Source of the DNA: CBDATB01 sp965199745
Lineage (GTDB): Bacteria; Bacteroidota; Bacteroidia; Cytophagales; Flammeovirgaceae
DNA length: 64,000 nucleotides
Assembly (NCBI GenBank): GCA_965199745.1
Contig: CBDATB010000013.1
Span: 1-64,000 of the forward strand
Direction of reading: 5' to 3'
The translations under genes were made by a program, and so were the position numbers. The notes below the pieces were generated by a model. The model was not told the DNA's origin, did not search any database, and saw only the letters and a list, made by a program, of their open reading frames with translations. Shown here one piece after another: positions 9,708 through 18,343 of this stretch (positions within the stretch are counted from its first letter, which is position 1; each line of letters starts with the position of its first letter).

Positions 9708-10646
9708 ATGCAAAAAAACACCCAAAACCCATCCTGCCCTGTATGCCAGTATACGAACACTATCTTATGGACGCAAAGCATCGATTGGGAATACTTCACC
9801 TCCGAAACCCTATACGCTTTTTATCGGTGCTACCGATGCGAAACTATCTACATTGATCCTGTTCCAAAAGACCAGCTTGCCAAAATATACCCACACAACT
9901 ACTATTCTTTTGTTGAAGGAAAAAAATCCTTGACCGTTAAAATTAAAGAATACTTTGATAAACGTATGTTTAAAAAACTCTTAAGAGATATTGCGGGAGC
10001 ACAAATTAATGTTTTAGATATCGGAGGCGGAACAGGCTGGCTGCTCAGTGTAATTAAATCTTTGGATAGTCGTGTGCATGTATCGCAAGTAGTAGATATC
10101 GACCCTGCTGCGCGGAAAGAAGCAGAGCAACAGGGGCATACTTATTTTCAAGGAGGTATAGAAGATTTTGCAACAGACAAAAAATTCCATCTCATACTTA
10201 TGCTCAATTTGATAGAGCATGTAGCCGACCCAAAATCAGTGATGTTAAAAGTGCAAGACATACTGGCAGAGGGTGGGAGGGTGTTACTAAAAACACCCAA
10301 TATTGAAAGCTGGGATGCGTACTTATTCAGAAAAGGATACTGGGGAGGACTTCACTCCCCACGTCACTGGGTACTTTTTTCTCAGCGAAGTTTCAGAAGA
10401 ATGTTAGAGAGTACTGCTTTAAGTGTTCAGTATTTTTACTATACACAAGGTGCTCCCTTTTGGTCGTGGAGCATTTTGGTGTGGTTAGCTAAAAAAAAAT
10501 TAGTACTTTTATCGAAAGAAAGACCGTTAATTTACCACCCACTGGTCCCTTTTCTCGGCGCTTTTTTTGCAGGTTTTGACTTCATCAGAGGCTTATTTGT
10601 CAAAACTTCACAGATGTTCATCGTACTTGGCAAAGCAAATAATTAA
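9708..10646 (+). CDS. Class I SAM-dependent methyltransferase with N-terminal zinc ribbon
   Basis: The 312-residue protein opens with CPVC and, about 30 residues later, CYRC, a likely structural zinc site seen in many methyltransferases of surface-polysaccharide and small-molecule loci. The SAM-binding motif I is VLDIGGGTGW near residue 102, followed by acidic motif II (VVDID) and the post-motif LNLIEHVADP. The C-terminal 60 residues are hydrophobic and could associate with the membrane. The substrate is unknown. It ends 15 bp before the convergent symporter gene. Confidence 0.85.
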   Translation: MQKNTQNPSCPVCQYTNTILWTQSIDWEYFTSETLYAFYRCYRCETIYIDPVPKDQLAKIYPHNYYSFVEGKKSLTVKIKEYFDKRMFKKLLRDIAGAQINVLDIGGGTGWLLSVIKSLDSRVHVSQVVDIDPAARKEAEQQGHTYFQGGIEDFATDKKFHLILMLNLIEHVADPKSVMLKVQDILAEGGRVLLKTPNIESWDAYLFRKGYWGGLHSPRHWVLFSQRSFRRMLESTALSVQYFYYTQGAPFWSWSILVWLAKKKLVLLSKERPLIYHPLVPFLGAFFAGFDFIRGLFVKTSQMFIVLGKANN

Positions 10647-10661
10647 TGAGGTAGAATAGTT

Positions 10662-12044
10662 TTAATTATCATGGAACCTACCTTGTTTCAGCCTGTGAAA
10701 ATAATCTATTGCTGCAGTTTTCACCTTTGGTGCTAGGATAATCGTTGAAATCATGGTAGGAATAGACATGAGTGCAAACATACCATCTATGAGGCTGATA
10801 ACAGCAGAAATTGACGAGACAGTCCCGAATATAATCGCAGCAATATAAAAGTAATTGAAGTAATATTTATGCTCTGCACCTGCCAGAAACGAAAAACACT
10901 TAGTGCCATAATAAGAAAAAGAAAACATAGAGGTAATTGAAAAGATCAGTGTGCAGATAAAAAGAATGTAGTGTCCGCTATTAGGAAGTGCGGTGGAAAA
11001 AGCTTTTGCCGTTAGTGCAATGCCTTCAATATCTGATTGTTGCCATAAGCCAGTAATTAGTATGGCTAATGCCGTTGCAGTACAAACAATGAGCGTATCA
11101 ATAATGGGTCCGAGCATTGCTACAAGTCCTTCACGGACAGGTTCAGCGGTTTTGGCTGCTCCGTGTACCATAGGTGCAGTGCCAATACCAGCTTCATTGG
11201 AAAAGGCAGCCCTCCTAGCCCCTGCAATGATTAGTGTCCCTAGCATTCCTCCTTTCACTGCGTCACCAGTGAAAGCATCGCGGAAAATAAGCGCAAAACA
11301 TACAGGTATTTGACCTATATTAGCTAATAAAATATGAATAACTGCTATCATATAAATAATCACCATAAAAGGTACCATTTTACTAGCTACGTGGGCAATG
11401 CGTTTAATACCTCCGAGAATCACACTGCCGACCAGCACCGATAAAACCAAACCGATGATTAGATGCGTAAAAAATATGTCTTTTGTTACCCAGTCGTTAG
11501 GAATCAATATCATTTCACGCACAACTTCTGTTAGTTGGTTAGCCTGAAAGATTGGTAAACAACCAAAAATACCTGCCACGCAAAATAACACCGATAAAGG
11601 TCGCCACTTTTTACCCAAACCTTCAGTAATAACATACATCGGCCCACCCTCAACATGCCCCAAGCTATCTTTGCCCCGATACATCACAGCTAACGTACAG
11701 GTAAAAAATTTTGTAGTAATACCAATAATAGCACTTACCCACATCCAAAATAAAGCACCGGGACCGCCCGTAACCATTGCTAAGGCAACCCCACCAATAT
11801 TGCCCATACCTACTGTGGCTGCCAAAGCACTTGAAAGTGCTTCAAAATGATTGATATCTCCTAGAGCATTACTTTTATCGTACTTTCCCCGCAAAACGTC
11901 AATGGCATGCCCAAAATACCTGAAGGGTATCAAACGAATGTAAATAGTAAAAAATAAACCTCCACCAAGCAACAACACCAACAAAGGCATTCCCCAAGCA
12001 TAACCGGCAAAGGCGACAAAAAAATCCTCGATTAATTGATACAT
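10662..12044 (-). CDS. AGCS-family sodium:alanine/glycine symporter
   Basis: A multi-pass inner-membrane carrier of about 460 residues, matching the family's length. It shows the family signatures NIGGVALAMVTGGPGALFWMW near residue 90 and GGPMYV near residue 135, plus the conserved NEAGIGTAP segment in the second half. Members import alanine, glycine or related amino acids with Na+. The ATG at 12044 (MYQLIEDFF) fits the family N-terminus better than the TTG nine codons upstream. It stands alone between the convergent methyltransferase and a divergent lipoprotein gene. Confidence 0.93.
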   Translation of the reverse strand: MYQLIEDFFVAFAGYAWGMPLLVLLLGGGLFFTIYIRLIPFRYFGHAIDVLRGKYDKSNALGDINHFEALSSALAATVGMGNIGGVALAMVTGGPGALFWMWVSAIIGITTKFFTCTLAVMYRGKDSLGHVEGGPMYVITEGLGKKWRPLSVLFCVAGIFGCLPIFQANQLTEVVREMILIPNDWVTKDIFFTHLIIGLVLSVLVGSVILGGIKRIAHVASKMVPFMVIIYMIAVIHILLANIGQIPVCFALIFRDAFTGDAVKGGMLGTLIIAGARRAAFSNEAGIGTAPMVHGAAKTAEPVREGLVAMLGPIIDTLIVCTATALAILITGLWQQSDIEGIALTAKAFSTALPNSGHYILFICTLIFSITSMFSFSYYGTKCFSFLAGAEHKYYFNYFYIAAIIFGTVSSISAVISLIDGMFALMSIPTMISTIILAPKVKTAAIDYFHRLKQGRFHDN

Positions 12045-12131
12045 ACTTTTTATAGATTTTTTTTGTGTCAACTAGTTTAGTTACTATTGTATGTCGTTTT
12101 CAAATAGTAAATAACGCTGATAAAATTAAAA

Positions 12132-12659
12132 ATGAATCATTTAGTAGTGAAGCAAAAACCAAAGTTGAGCAAAAAAAAATTAAAATATGTTTCTTATATC
12201 ACCTTCATAACTTTCATACTGATGAGTTGTATAACTAATACAAAAAAACAGTCATCTAATAGCCGCAATCCTGCTATATCGGTTACGTTAGAAATTATTT
12301 ATACTAGCGACTATTGCCAAGGAGCAGCTCCCCCTAAAGATCTCGTGGAGAAATTAGCAACTCCCAAAAAGCTCGTCAACCAGCGGGTTTATATATTTGA
12401 TAAATTAAACAAAGAAGGCAATAAGACGATGGTAGACACCGACCGAGAGGGAAAAATAAGCATGCAACTTACATCGGGAATTTATTACTTCTTTCTCAGG
12501 GAAAAAGTAGAGACAACAGATGTAAAGCTGAAAAGCGAGAGTTGTGAGCAATGGCTCGCAACACCTGATGCATCTTTTGAAGTAAAGGAACAAGACACAC
12601 AGTTGGTGAGCTTAAAAGTACACCGGGAGTGCAACCCTTGTTTACCACTCAGAAGATAA
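12132..12659 (+). CDS. Predicted small lipoprotein of unknown function
   Basis: 175 residues. A basic N-terminus (KLSKKKLKYV) precedes a hydrophobic stretch ending in ILMSC, a lipobox with the modified Cys at about residue 33. The rest looks like a small beta-rich domain with several Cys (SEQ: SCEQW, ECNPC near the end), which could form disulfides in the periplasm. A middle stretch (GKISMQLTSGIYYFFL) resembles a carboxypeptidase-regulatory-like fold, but only weakly. I do not recognise the family. Confidence 0.7.
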   Translation: MNHLVVKQKPKLSKKKLKYVSYITFITFILMSCITNTKKQSSNSRNPAISVTLEIIYTSDYCQGAAPPKDLVEKLATPKKLVNQRVYIFDKLNKEGNKTMVDTDREGKISMQLTSGIYYFFLREKVETTDVKLKSESCEQWLATPDASFEVKEQDTQLVSLKVHRECNPCLPLRR

Positions 12660-12668
12660 ATAGTTGTG

Positions 12669-12977
12669 CTATTTTCTAGTATTTTTTAGGTCTTTTTTCA
12701 ACAGCTTGATGATTTCATCTTTATCTTTAAGTTGGGATTTCAGCTGCCCTATTTGTTGTTTCAGGTCTTCGATTTCTTCCTGCAAGGTTGCTTCTGCTCT
12801 TTGATCTTCCTGAGCTTCATTAGCAGAGGTAGCGCGAGGTGTTACAAAATCGCGAAACATACTAATTACATCTTCTACATTCTCCGGATGTCTACTTTGC
12901 ATTTCTCGCATTTTTTCTGTCATCTCCTCAGCAAGACGCTCGATAATGTCTTTAACATTTTCTTTTTTCTTTTTCAT
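12669..12977 (-). CDS. Small coiled-coil protein, unknown function
   Basis: 102 residues, highly charged. The N-terminal half contains amphipathic helices (IIERLAEEMTEKMREMQ). The last 35 residues form a clear heptad pattern (LKQQIGQLKSQLKDKDEIIKLL) that should make a coiled coil. No signal peptide or membrane segment is seen, so it is probably cytoplasmic. It converges with the preceding lipoprotein gene with a 9-bp gap. The opposite-strand frame here is a low-complexity shadow. Confidence 0.65.
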   Translation of the reverse strand: MKKKKENVKDIIERLAEEMTEKMREMQSRHPENVEDVISMFRDFVTPRATSANEAQEDQRAEATLQEEIEDLKQQIGQLKSQLKDKDEIIKLLKKDLKNTRK

Positions 12978-13098
12978 AGCTTAAGTAAAAATTTATAAAT
13001 ACGACAAAATGATAACACTAAAAGCAGCAATTAGTTTGCCTCAAATTATAGGATCATTGATTTAGAAACATATTTATTTTAAAATACATGCAATATAG

Positions 13099-13130
13099 TT
13101 GCATATTTCGATAACCTTACATTATCTTTG
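13099..13130 (+). promoter_or_regulatory. Bacteroidota-type promoter for the TonB-dependent receptor
   Basis: TTG at 13099-13101 and TATCTTTG at 13123-13130 are separated by 21 bp. They match the phylum's housekeeping promoter (-33 TTG, -7 TAnnTTTG). Transcription would start near 13137, about 20 nt before the receptor ATG. Confidence 0.75.
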
Positions 13131-13156
13131 CGACAGAGCTACGTTTAAGAACGTTT

Positions 13157-15637
13157 ATGATTCTATATCCGAATAAACATATTTTTCTCATACTCTTGTT
13201 TTGTATTTTTTACAAAGTGCCTGCTCAGATTTCTCAAAGGTGTGGTTATCATTTGTCAGGTATGGTAGTGGATAAGCATGACAAAAGTCCTTTGGCTTAT
13301 GCAACCATACGGATAAAAAACACTAATTTATGGGCAGTATCCGATAGCCTGGGCTTCTATCATATCGATGACTTATGTGCCGGAAATTATACTGTTATCT
13401 GCCGACACATTGACTGTGCTGAGATAGAGCAGGCTATTGCTCTACACCGGTCTACTCATTTGGATTTTCATCCCGAACATCACAGCAAACTGTTAAATAC
13501 TATCCTAATTTATGGTGATTTGGAAGCAGAGCGAACCGCACAAATCTTATCACAAACACAAGTGAGCTTGCAAGGTGATTTAATTGATAGCCAACGCGGA
13601 AGTACTTTAGGAGAATCTTTGCAGCAACTTTCAGGGGTGAATACTTTGCAGACAGGGGTTAACATATGGAAACCCGTTGTGCATGGGCTACACAGCAGCC
13701 GATTGGTCGTTATTAACCATGGCATTAGGCAGGAAGACCAGCAATGGGGTGTTGAACATGCTCCGAATATTGATCCTTTCACTGCAGGTAGAATATCGGT
13801 ATTGAAGGGTGCGGCAGCGGTGCGTTATGGCAGCGATGCCGTCGGAGGAGTTGTATTACTAGCTACTGAAACATTACCCGAAACCGCGCCTTTCACGGGT
13901 GATTTCTACTTGTTAGCAAATAGCAATGCAAGAGAAGGTATTGCCTCAGTCCGCTTTGAGGGAGCAGTCCCAACTGTTAAAGCTTTAGCTTGGCGTTTAC
14001 AAGCAACTCTCAAGAGGGCAGGAGATGCTTCTGCCCCGCATTACCAACTGACTAATACAGGCGCACTTGAGGATAACTTTTCTGCTACTTTGGCCTACAG
14101 AAAAGAGGAATATGGCTTTCAGGCTTTTTACAGCCGCTTTACAACTACTTTGGGTATTTTGCGCAGTGCCCATATTGGTAATCTTACCGACTTACAGAAT
14201 GCTATTGCCAGTCGAAAGCCGCTATTTATTAAAGATTTTACTTATCAGATTAATAGCCCAAAACAGGATTTGCGCCACCATTTAGCAACATTTCAGGCGT
14301 ATTATTTGCTAAAAGGAGTTGGGAAGTTAGTTTTCTACTATGGCTGGCAAAGTAATAGACGCTTAGAGTTTGACATCAGGCGTGGCGGTCGCAGCAGTAT
14401 TGCTGCAGTAGATTTAGATCTGCAAACTCATACTGTTGAACTGATTTTTACCCCCGTTTCACCTAGTGCATGGGAAGCAGATGCCGGTATTACTACTTTT
14501 TACCAAAACAATACAGCTAATATAGATAATACGCAGGCTGCCGTGCGTCGCCTCATACCCGACTATGTTGCCTATGGTATTGCTGGTTTTCTTATTGCTC
14601 GTTATAAACAGCCACGCTGGTTGTTAGAGGCCGGTTTGCGTTATGATTATCGTTTTTTGCAAGGTTTTAAGTGGTTTAAGCGCAGTGACTGGCAGAGCCG
14701 ATATAGTGAATCTTTTGCAGAATCTTTTGTCATGTATAATCATAATCGTACGCAGGTATTAGCCAATCCCTCGTTTGCTTTTAACAATATAGCAGCCACC
14801 TTAGGTGGTGTGTCCCATTTGAATGGTCGATGGTCCTTGAAAACAAATTTTTCTACTGCTTTCCGTACCCCTAATGTCAATGAACTTTTTAGCGAAGGTT
14901 TGCACCACGGGATAGCAGCCATTGAGTATGGCGATTTATTACTAAAAATCGAAAAATCTTTCAAGTGGCTCAATACACTGCGCTATCAGCAAAAAGGTTT
15001 GTCTGTCTCACTCACTGCTTATTACCACTATTTCGATAATTATACTACTCTTGATTTGAACGGCACAGAACTCACCATTAGAGGAGCTTTTCCCGCATAT
15101 ACTTACCATCAGGTCGCTGCAAGAATTTGGGGAATTGACTTGAATGTAGAACGACAACTCAACTCGCAATTTGATTATATCGGACAGTTTTCTTTCATAT
15201 CTCTTAAAGATTTGGATAGAGATGCCCCCTTATTATTTACGCCAGCACCGAATCTAAAAAATAGCATAACTTACCGTTTACCTAAGATGAGCTTTTTAGA
15301 GAATTTTCGTATTTCACTCACTTCGGAAGTTTTTTTCAAGCAATCTGAACTGCCCAGAGTTATTGACCTCGAGCAACTTAGCACAATGACCAGCGAAGAA
15401 ATTAGCCAAGAGAGAACACAGGGTGCTTTTGATATTCTGGCTGCTCCGGACACCTACCATTTATTACGGGCAGCAATAGGTGCCAAAATATCACTGAAAA
15501 AAACGAGTTATATTAATTTGAGTTTTTCTATAGATAATCTCTTAAATACTACTTACCGTAGCTATCTGAATCGTTTTCGATATTATGCAGATGAATTAGG
15601 GAGAAATTTTAAACTCAAACTTAAATATCATTTTTAA
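13157..15637 (+). CDS. TonB-dependent outer-membrane receptor
   Basis: 826 residues. A signal peptide ends near VPAQ at residue 24. A carboxypeptidase-regulatory-like domain follows (residues 30-110, GMVVDKHDKSPLAYATIRI). The plug domain spans about 130-240, with LQQLSGVNTLQTG and RISVLKGAAAVRYGSDAVGGVV. The 22-strand barrel ends in the aromatic tail KLKYHF. Such receptors import siderophores, metal chelates, vitamins or oligosaccharides using TonB energy; the ligand is not readable. A lipoprotein gene follows 32 bp downstream and is probably in the same operon, transcribed from the promoter at 13099. Confidence 0.95.
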   Translation: MILYPNKHIFLILLFCIFYKVPAQISQRCGYHLSGMVVDKHDKSPLAYATIRIKNTNLWAVSDSLGFYHIDDLCAGNYTVICRHIDCAEIEQAIALHRSTHLDFHPEHHSKLLNTILIYGDLEAERTAQILSQTQVSLQGDLIDSQRGSTLGESLQQLSGVNTLQTGVNIWKPVVHGLHSSRLVVINHGIRQEDQQWGVEHAPNIDPFTAGRISVLKGAAAVRYGSDAVGGVVLLATETLPETAPFTGDFYLLANSNAREGIASVRFEGAVPTVKALAWRLQATLKRAGDASAPHYQLTNTGALEDNFSATLAYRKEEYGFQAFYSRFTTTLGILRSAHIGNLTDLQNAIASRKPLFIKDFTYQINSPKQDLRHHLATFQAYYLLKGVGKLVFYYGWQSNRRLEFDIRRGGRSSIAAVDLDLQTHTVELIFTPVSPSAWEADAGITTFYQNNTANIDNTQAAVRRLIPDYVAYGIAGFLIARYKQPRWLLEAGLRYDYRFLQGFKWFKRSDWQSRYSESFAESFVMYNHNRTQVLANPSFAFNNIAATLGGVSHLNGRWSLKTNFSTAFRTPNVNELFSEGLHHGIAAIEYGDLLLKIEKSFKWLNTLRYQQKGLSVSLTAYYHYFDNYTTLDLNGTELTIRGAFPAYTYHQVAARIWGIDLNVERQLNSQFDYIGQFSFISLKDLDRDAPLLFTPAPNLKNSITYRLPKMSFLENFRISLTSEVFFKQSELPRVIDLEQLSTMTSEEISQERTQGAFDILAAPDTYHLLRAAIGAKISLKKTSYINLSFSIDNLLNTTYRSYLNRFRYYADELGRNFKLKLKYHF

Positions 15638-15669
15638 TTTTTTTTTAACACTTAAAACTAAGAAATCTT

Positions 15670-16230
15670 ATGAAAAAAATTTTATTAGCCATCGCTCCTG
15701 TTGCCTTTTTAAGTTTGTCTTCTTGTAGCAAAGATAAAATACCTGAACCCGTCAATGAAGAAGAAGTAATCACTACACTTACTATGACCTTTACGCCACA
15801 AACAGGAGAAAGTAATGTGGTATGGCGATGGCGCGACACCGACGGCGATGGCGGCAGTGTCCCAGAGATTACAAGCCCTGCATTAGCTACTAACACTAAT
15901 TATGAATTAAGTATTACTTTGCTTAACGAAACAGAGTCTCCAGCAGAGAATGTTACCGAAGAAATAGAAGAAGAAGATGATGAGCATCAGTTTTTCTTGG
16001 AGAAATCAAACGGTCTGAATGCAACTTTTACCTATGACGACAAAGACGATGACGGTAATCCTGTGGGTTTATCCTGGGAATTTAACGCCGCTTCGGCGAG
16101 TACAGGTACCTTAAAAATTACGTTAAGACATAAACCCAACAAAACAGCTGCCGATGTTGCTAGCGGTGATATTACCAACGCGGGTGGAGAGACAGATATA
16201 GAGGTTACTTTTAATGCAACTATTCAGTAA
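15670..16230 (+). CDS. Acidic lipoprotein partnered with a TonB-dependent receptor
   Basis: 186 residues with a lipobox LSSC (Cys at residue 19). The mature part is rich in Asp and Glu and shows a DTDGDGG-type loop near residue 57, a NETESPAENVTEEI segment, a run EEEDDEHQFF and a KDDDGNPVG loop. The family occurs next to TonB-dependent receptors in Bacteroidota, from memory of such loci. The acidic loops suggest metal or cation binding, which is inference. The gene is the second of a two-gene operon, 32 bp after the receptor. Confidence 0.75.
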   Translation: MKKILLAIAPVAFLSLSSCSKDKIPEPVNEEEVITTLTMTFTPQTGESNVVWRWRDTDGDGGSVPEITSPALATNTNYELSITLLNETESPAENVTEEIEEEDDEHQFFLEKSNGLNATFTYDDKDDDGNPVGLSWEFNAASASTGTLKITLRHKPNKTAADVASGDITNAGGETDIEVTFNATIQ

Positions 16231-16285
16231 GGGGTAGTTACATTTAATGCCGAGGTGCGAACATATCCAGAAAGAATTATTTGTA

Positions 16286-16579
16286 TTAAAAAAAAGCAGC
16301 TCCAACTGATAAAAATACAATTGAAGATAATCTAATAAGCACTAAGATTAATCCTATAATCGCCATAGCATTGGCTCTATTACTTAAGAAGTACCCGATA
16401 ACTCCAAGTAATGCAACAATAATTTCAAATGAAATTGAATATACACTTTCTATACCTGAAATAGGACTGATTAGAAAAGCATATGAGGTTAGTATTATCC
16501 CGATTAATAACACTGATAAGTTTATTCTGGATTTGTCTTTTAATATTTTTTTAAATGCGTTTTGTTCTACCATAGGCAA
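16286..16579 (-). CDS. Small integral membrane protein, unknown function
   Basis: 97 residues with a charged N-terminus (KKILKDKSR) and three strongly hydrophobic segments at about 20-37, 48-63 and 70-92, consistent with three membrane helices. The opposite-strand frame over the same region is less protein-like. No family is recognised. The possible ATG two codons downstream makes the exact start uncertain. Confidence 0.5.
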   Translation of the reverse strand: MPMVEQNAFKKILKDKSRINLSVLLIGIILTSYAFLISPISGIESVYSISFEIIVALLGVIGYFLSNRANAMAIIGLILVLIRLSSIVFLSVGAAFF

Positions 16580-16976
16580 AGAAATTTATTTAAGTGTTAA
16601 GAACTTTTTTATAGTTAATTTTAAAGAAAATTAAACTAAAATTTAAATTGTGCTAGAAGTAAAACTTTTATGATACTTCTCTGTAATTTAAATCATATTA
16701 TTCTGATATACTTTTTTTCACTAATGTACACTTTTTTAATAAAAACATTTAAAAGCGAGTATTTTCCCAATGATATTTATAATTATATCATCATATATCT
16801 TTTATCTTTACGAAGCTATGAAGAATCTTCCCGCATTCAGAACTATTAAAATATTCTTCAAATATCATCGTGTTTGTTTGATAAAAACCTTGTTGATCTT
16901 AGTTTATTAAGACTAAAAATTCTTTCCGGATCTTAGGAAATAATTTTTAAATGGTAAATTTCTCCGAGTATTAAAC
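16580..16976. other. Intergenic, AT-rich, no gene seen
   Basis: About 400 bp upstream of the small membrane protein and downstream of the aminotransferase. The sequence is very AT-rich. A partial -7-like element (TATCTTTA, near 16803) lies on the plus strand without a proper -33 or a following gene. I see no RNA gene, repeat or terminator of note. Confidence 0.5.
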
Positions 16977-18134
16977 CTATTTTTTTGCTCGCTCAAAACA
17001 ACTCACCAGCTTTTCTAAATCTTTTGTATTATTGTAAATATGTGGAGACACTCGCACGGCTTGTCCTCTGAAAGAAACATAGACCTTTTGTTTGTCAAAT
17101 TCATTTTTTAGCTTTTCCGTATCGAAAGCATCATTCCATCGGATGCCGAAGAGATGCCCTGCTCGGTAATCTTCTGCATCTATGACACACCCGATTGTTT
17201 TCAAGTATGCTAAATATTCTTTGCTTATTTTTCTACAATAGCTTTGAATTGTTTCTACCTCCCAAGCTAGTAGCTGGTCGATGGCAGCACTTAAAATGGG
17301 AATGAGAATAAAGTTACTTTGCTCTCCTACTGAATATCTTGCGGCTTTGGGTTTGTATTTCTCTTGGTAATGTACCAGCTTATCGAAACGGTAGCTGTTC
17401 AAACGATTAATCCAACTTTCCTCAATAGCCTTGCCTTCGTCAAAATGAGTACCGTAATAGCCTAGCCCCAAGCCATAAGGTCCCATTAGCCATTTATATC
17501 CTGCGCAAATAAGAGCATCTGGCTCAAGGATACCAACGTCAAAAGGCAAAGCACCCACTGATTGTGAACCATCTATGACCATCAGTGCCCCTACTGCACG
17601 GGTCTTTTTTCGGATAGATTCTAAGTTGAATATTGTTCCATCAGCCCAATGTAAGGGTGCTAGTGCGATGAGTTTGGTATTTTCATTGATAGCGTCTAAA
17701 ATTTTTTGATTCCAAGCGCGTGCTCGATCAAGGATATTTTGCGGTGCTTTTACAAACTTAATGCTTGCCCCACTGCTTTGGGCTTTTTGAATCCATACAT
17801 ATACATTGCTAGGAAATTGTTCTTCAATAAGTACGATATTGTCTTTTCCGGATAATTGTACGTTAGCAGCTACATTAGCCATACCATAAGAAACCGAAGG
17901 AATAATGGCAATACGTTCGGGGTCATTGAGATGAATGATCCGAGCAAATTTTGCTTTGAGCTCCTCAATTGGTGTGAAAAAATCTTGGGTTTTGATTGTA
18001 TAGGGGACCATTTTTTCCTTGATTGCTTTCTGCCCAGCTGCCATAACACTTTTTGTTAACGGAGACATATAGGCACAGTTGAGGTAGGAAACTTCTTCGG
18101 GTAAATCGAATAGGTGTTTTTGACAGTCTATCAT
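16977..18134 (-). CDS. Class V aminotransferase-fold PLP enzyme (cysteine desulfurase/isopenicillin epimerase-like)
   Basis: 385 residues, the normal size for the fold-type I class V family. The PLP lysine sits in ICAGYKWLMGPYG near residue 178, preceded by the cofactor Asp and substrate-site motif VIDGSQSVGALPFDV. The N-terminus YLNCAYMSPL is typical of the isopenicillin N epimerase/selenocysteine-lyase-like branch rather than NifS/SufS. The characteristic NifS/SufS active-site Cys loop is not evident, so I do not assign sulfur transfer. It may act on an amino acid or kynurenine-like substrate. It stands as a single gene. Confidence 0.85.
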   Translation of the reverse strand: MIDCQKHLFDLPEEVSYLNCAYMSPLTKSVMAAGQKAIKEKMVPYTIKTQDFFTPIEELKAKFARIIHLNDPERIAIIPSVSYGMANVAANVQLSGKDNIVLIEEQFPSNVYVWIQKAQSSGASIKFVKAPQNILDRARAWNQKILDAINENTKLIALAPLHWADGTIFNLESIRKKTRAVGALMVIDGSQSVGALPFDVGILEPDALICAGYKWLMGPYGLGLGYYGTHFDEGKAIEESWINRLNSYRFDKLVHYQEKYKPKAARYSVGEQSNFILIPILSAAIDQLLAWEVETIQSYCRKISKEYLAYLKTIGCVIDAEDYRAGHLFGIRWNDAFDTEKLKNEFDKQKVYVSFRGQAVRVSPHIYNNTKDLEKLVSCFERAKK

Positions 18135-18343
18135 ATTTTATTGGCAATCAATTTATTCAGTGAATTTTTACTAATTTAGATAATTATTTATTCTTTTATA
18201 ATTAATAACATCAACCTTTATTAATATTTGTATTGACACACAAAGAACCTTCTTTTTGTTTCGGCGATGGTTGTATCTATAAATCAGTGCTTTTCTCCTG
18301 CTCTTATTTTGCGTATGTTTTTTAGCCTGGGTGATAGCTCAGA

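Noticed and set aside
16371..16634. Plus-strand frame opposite the small membrane protein
   Set aside because: Its composition is less protein-like than the minus-strand frame, which has clean membrane segments.
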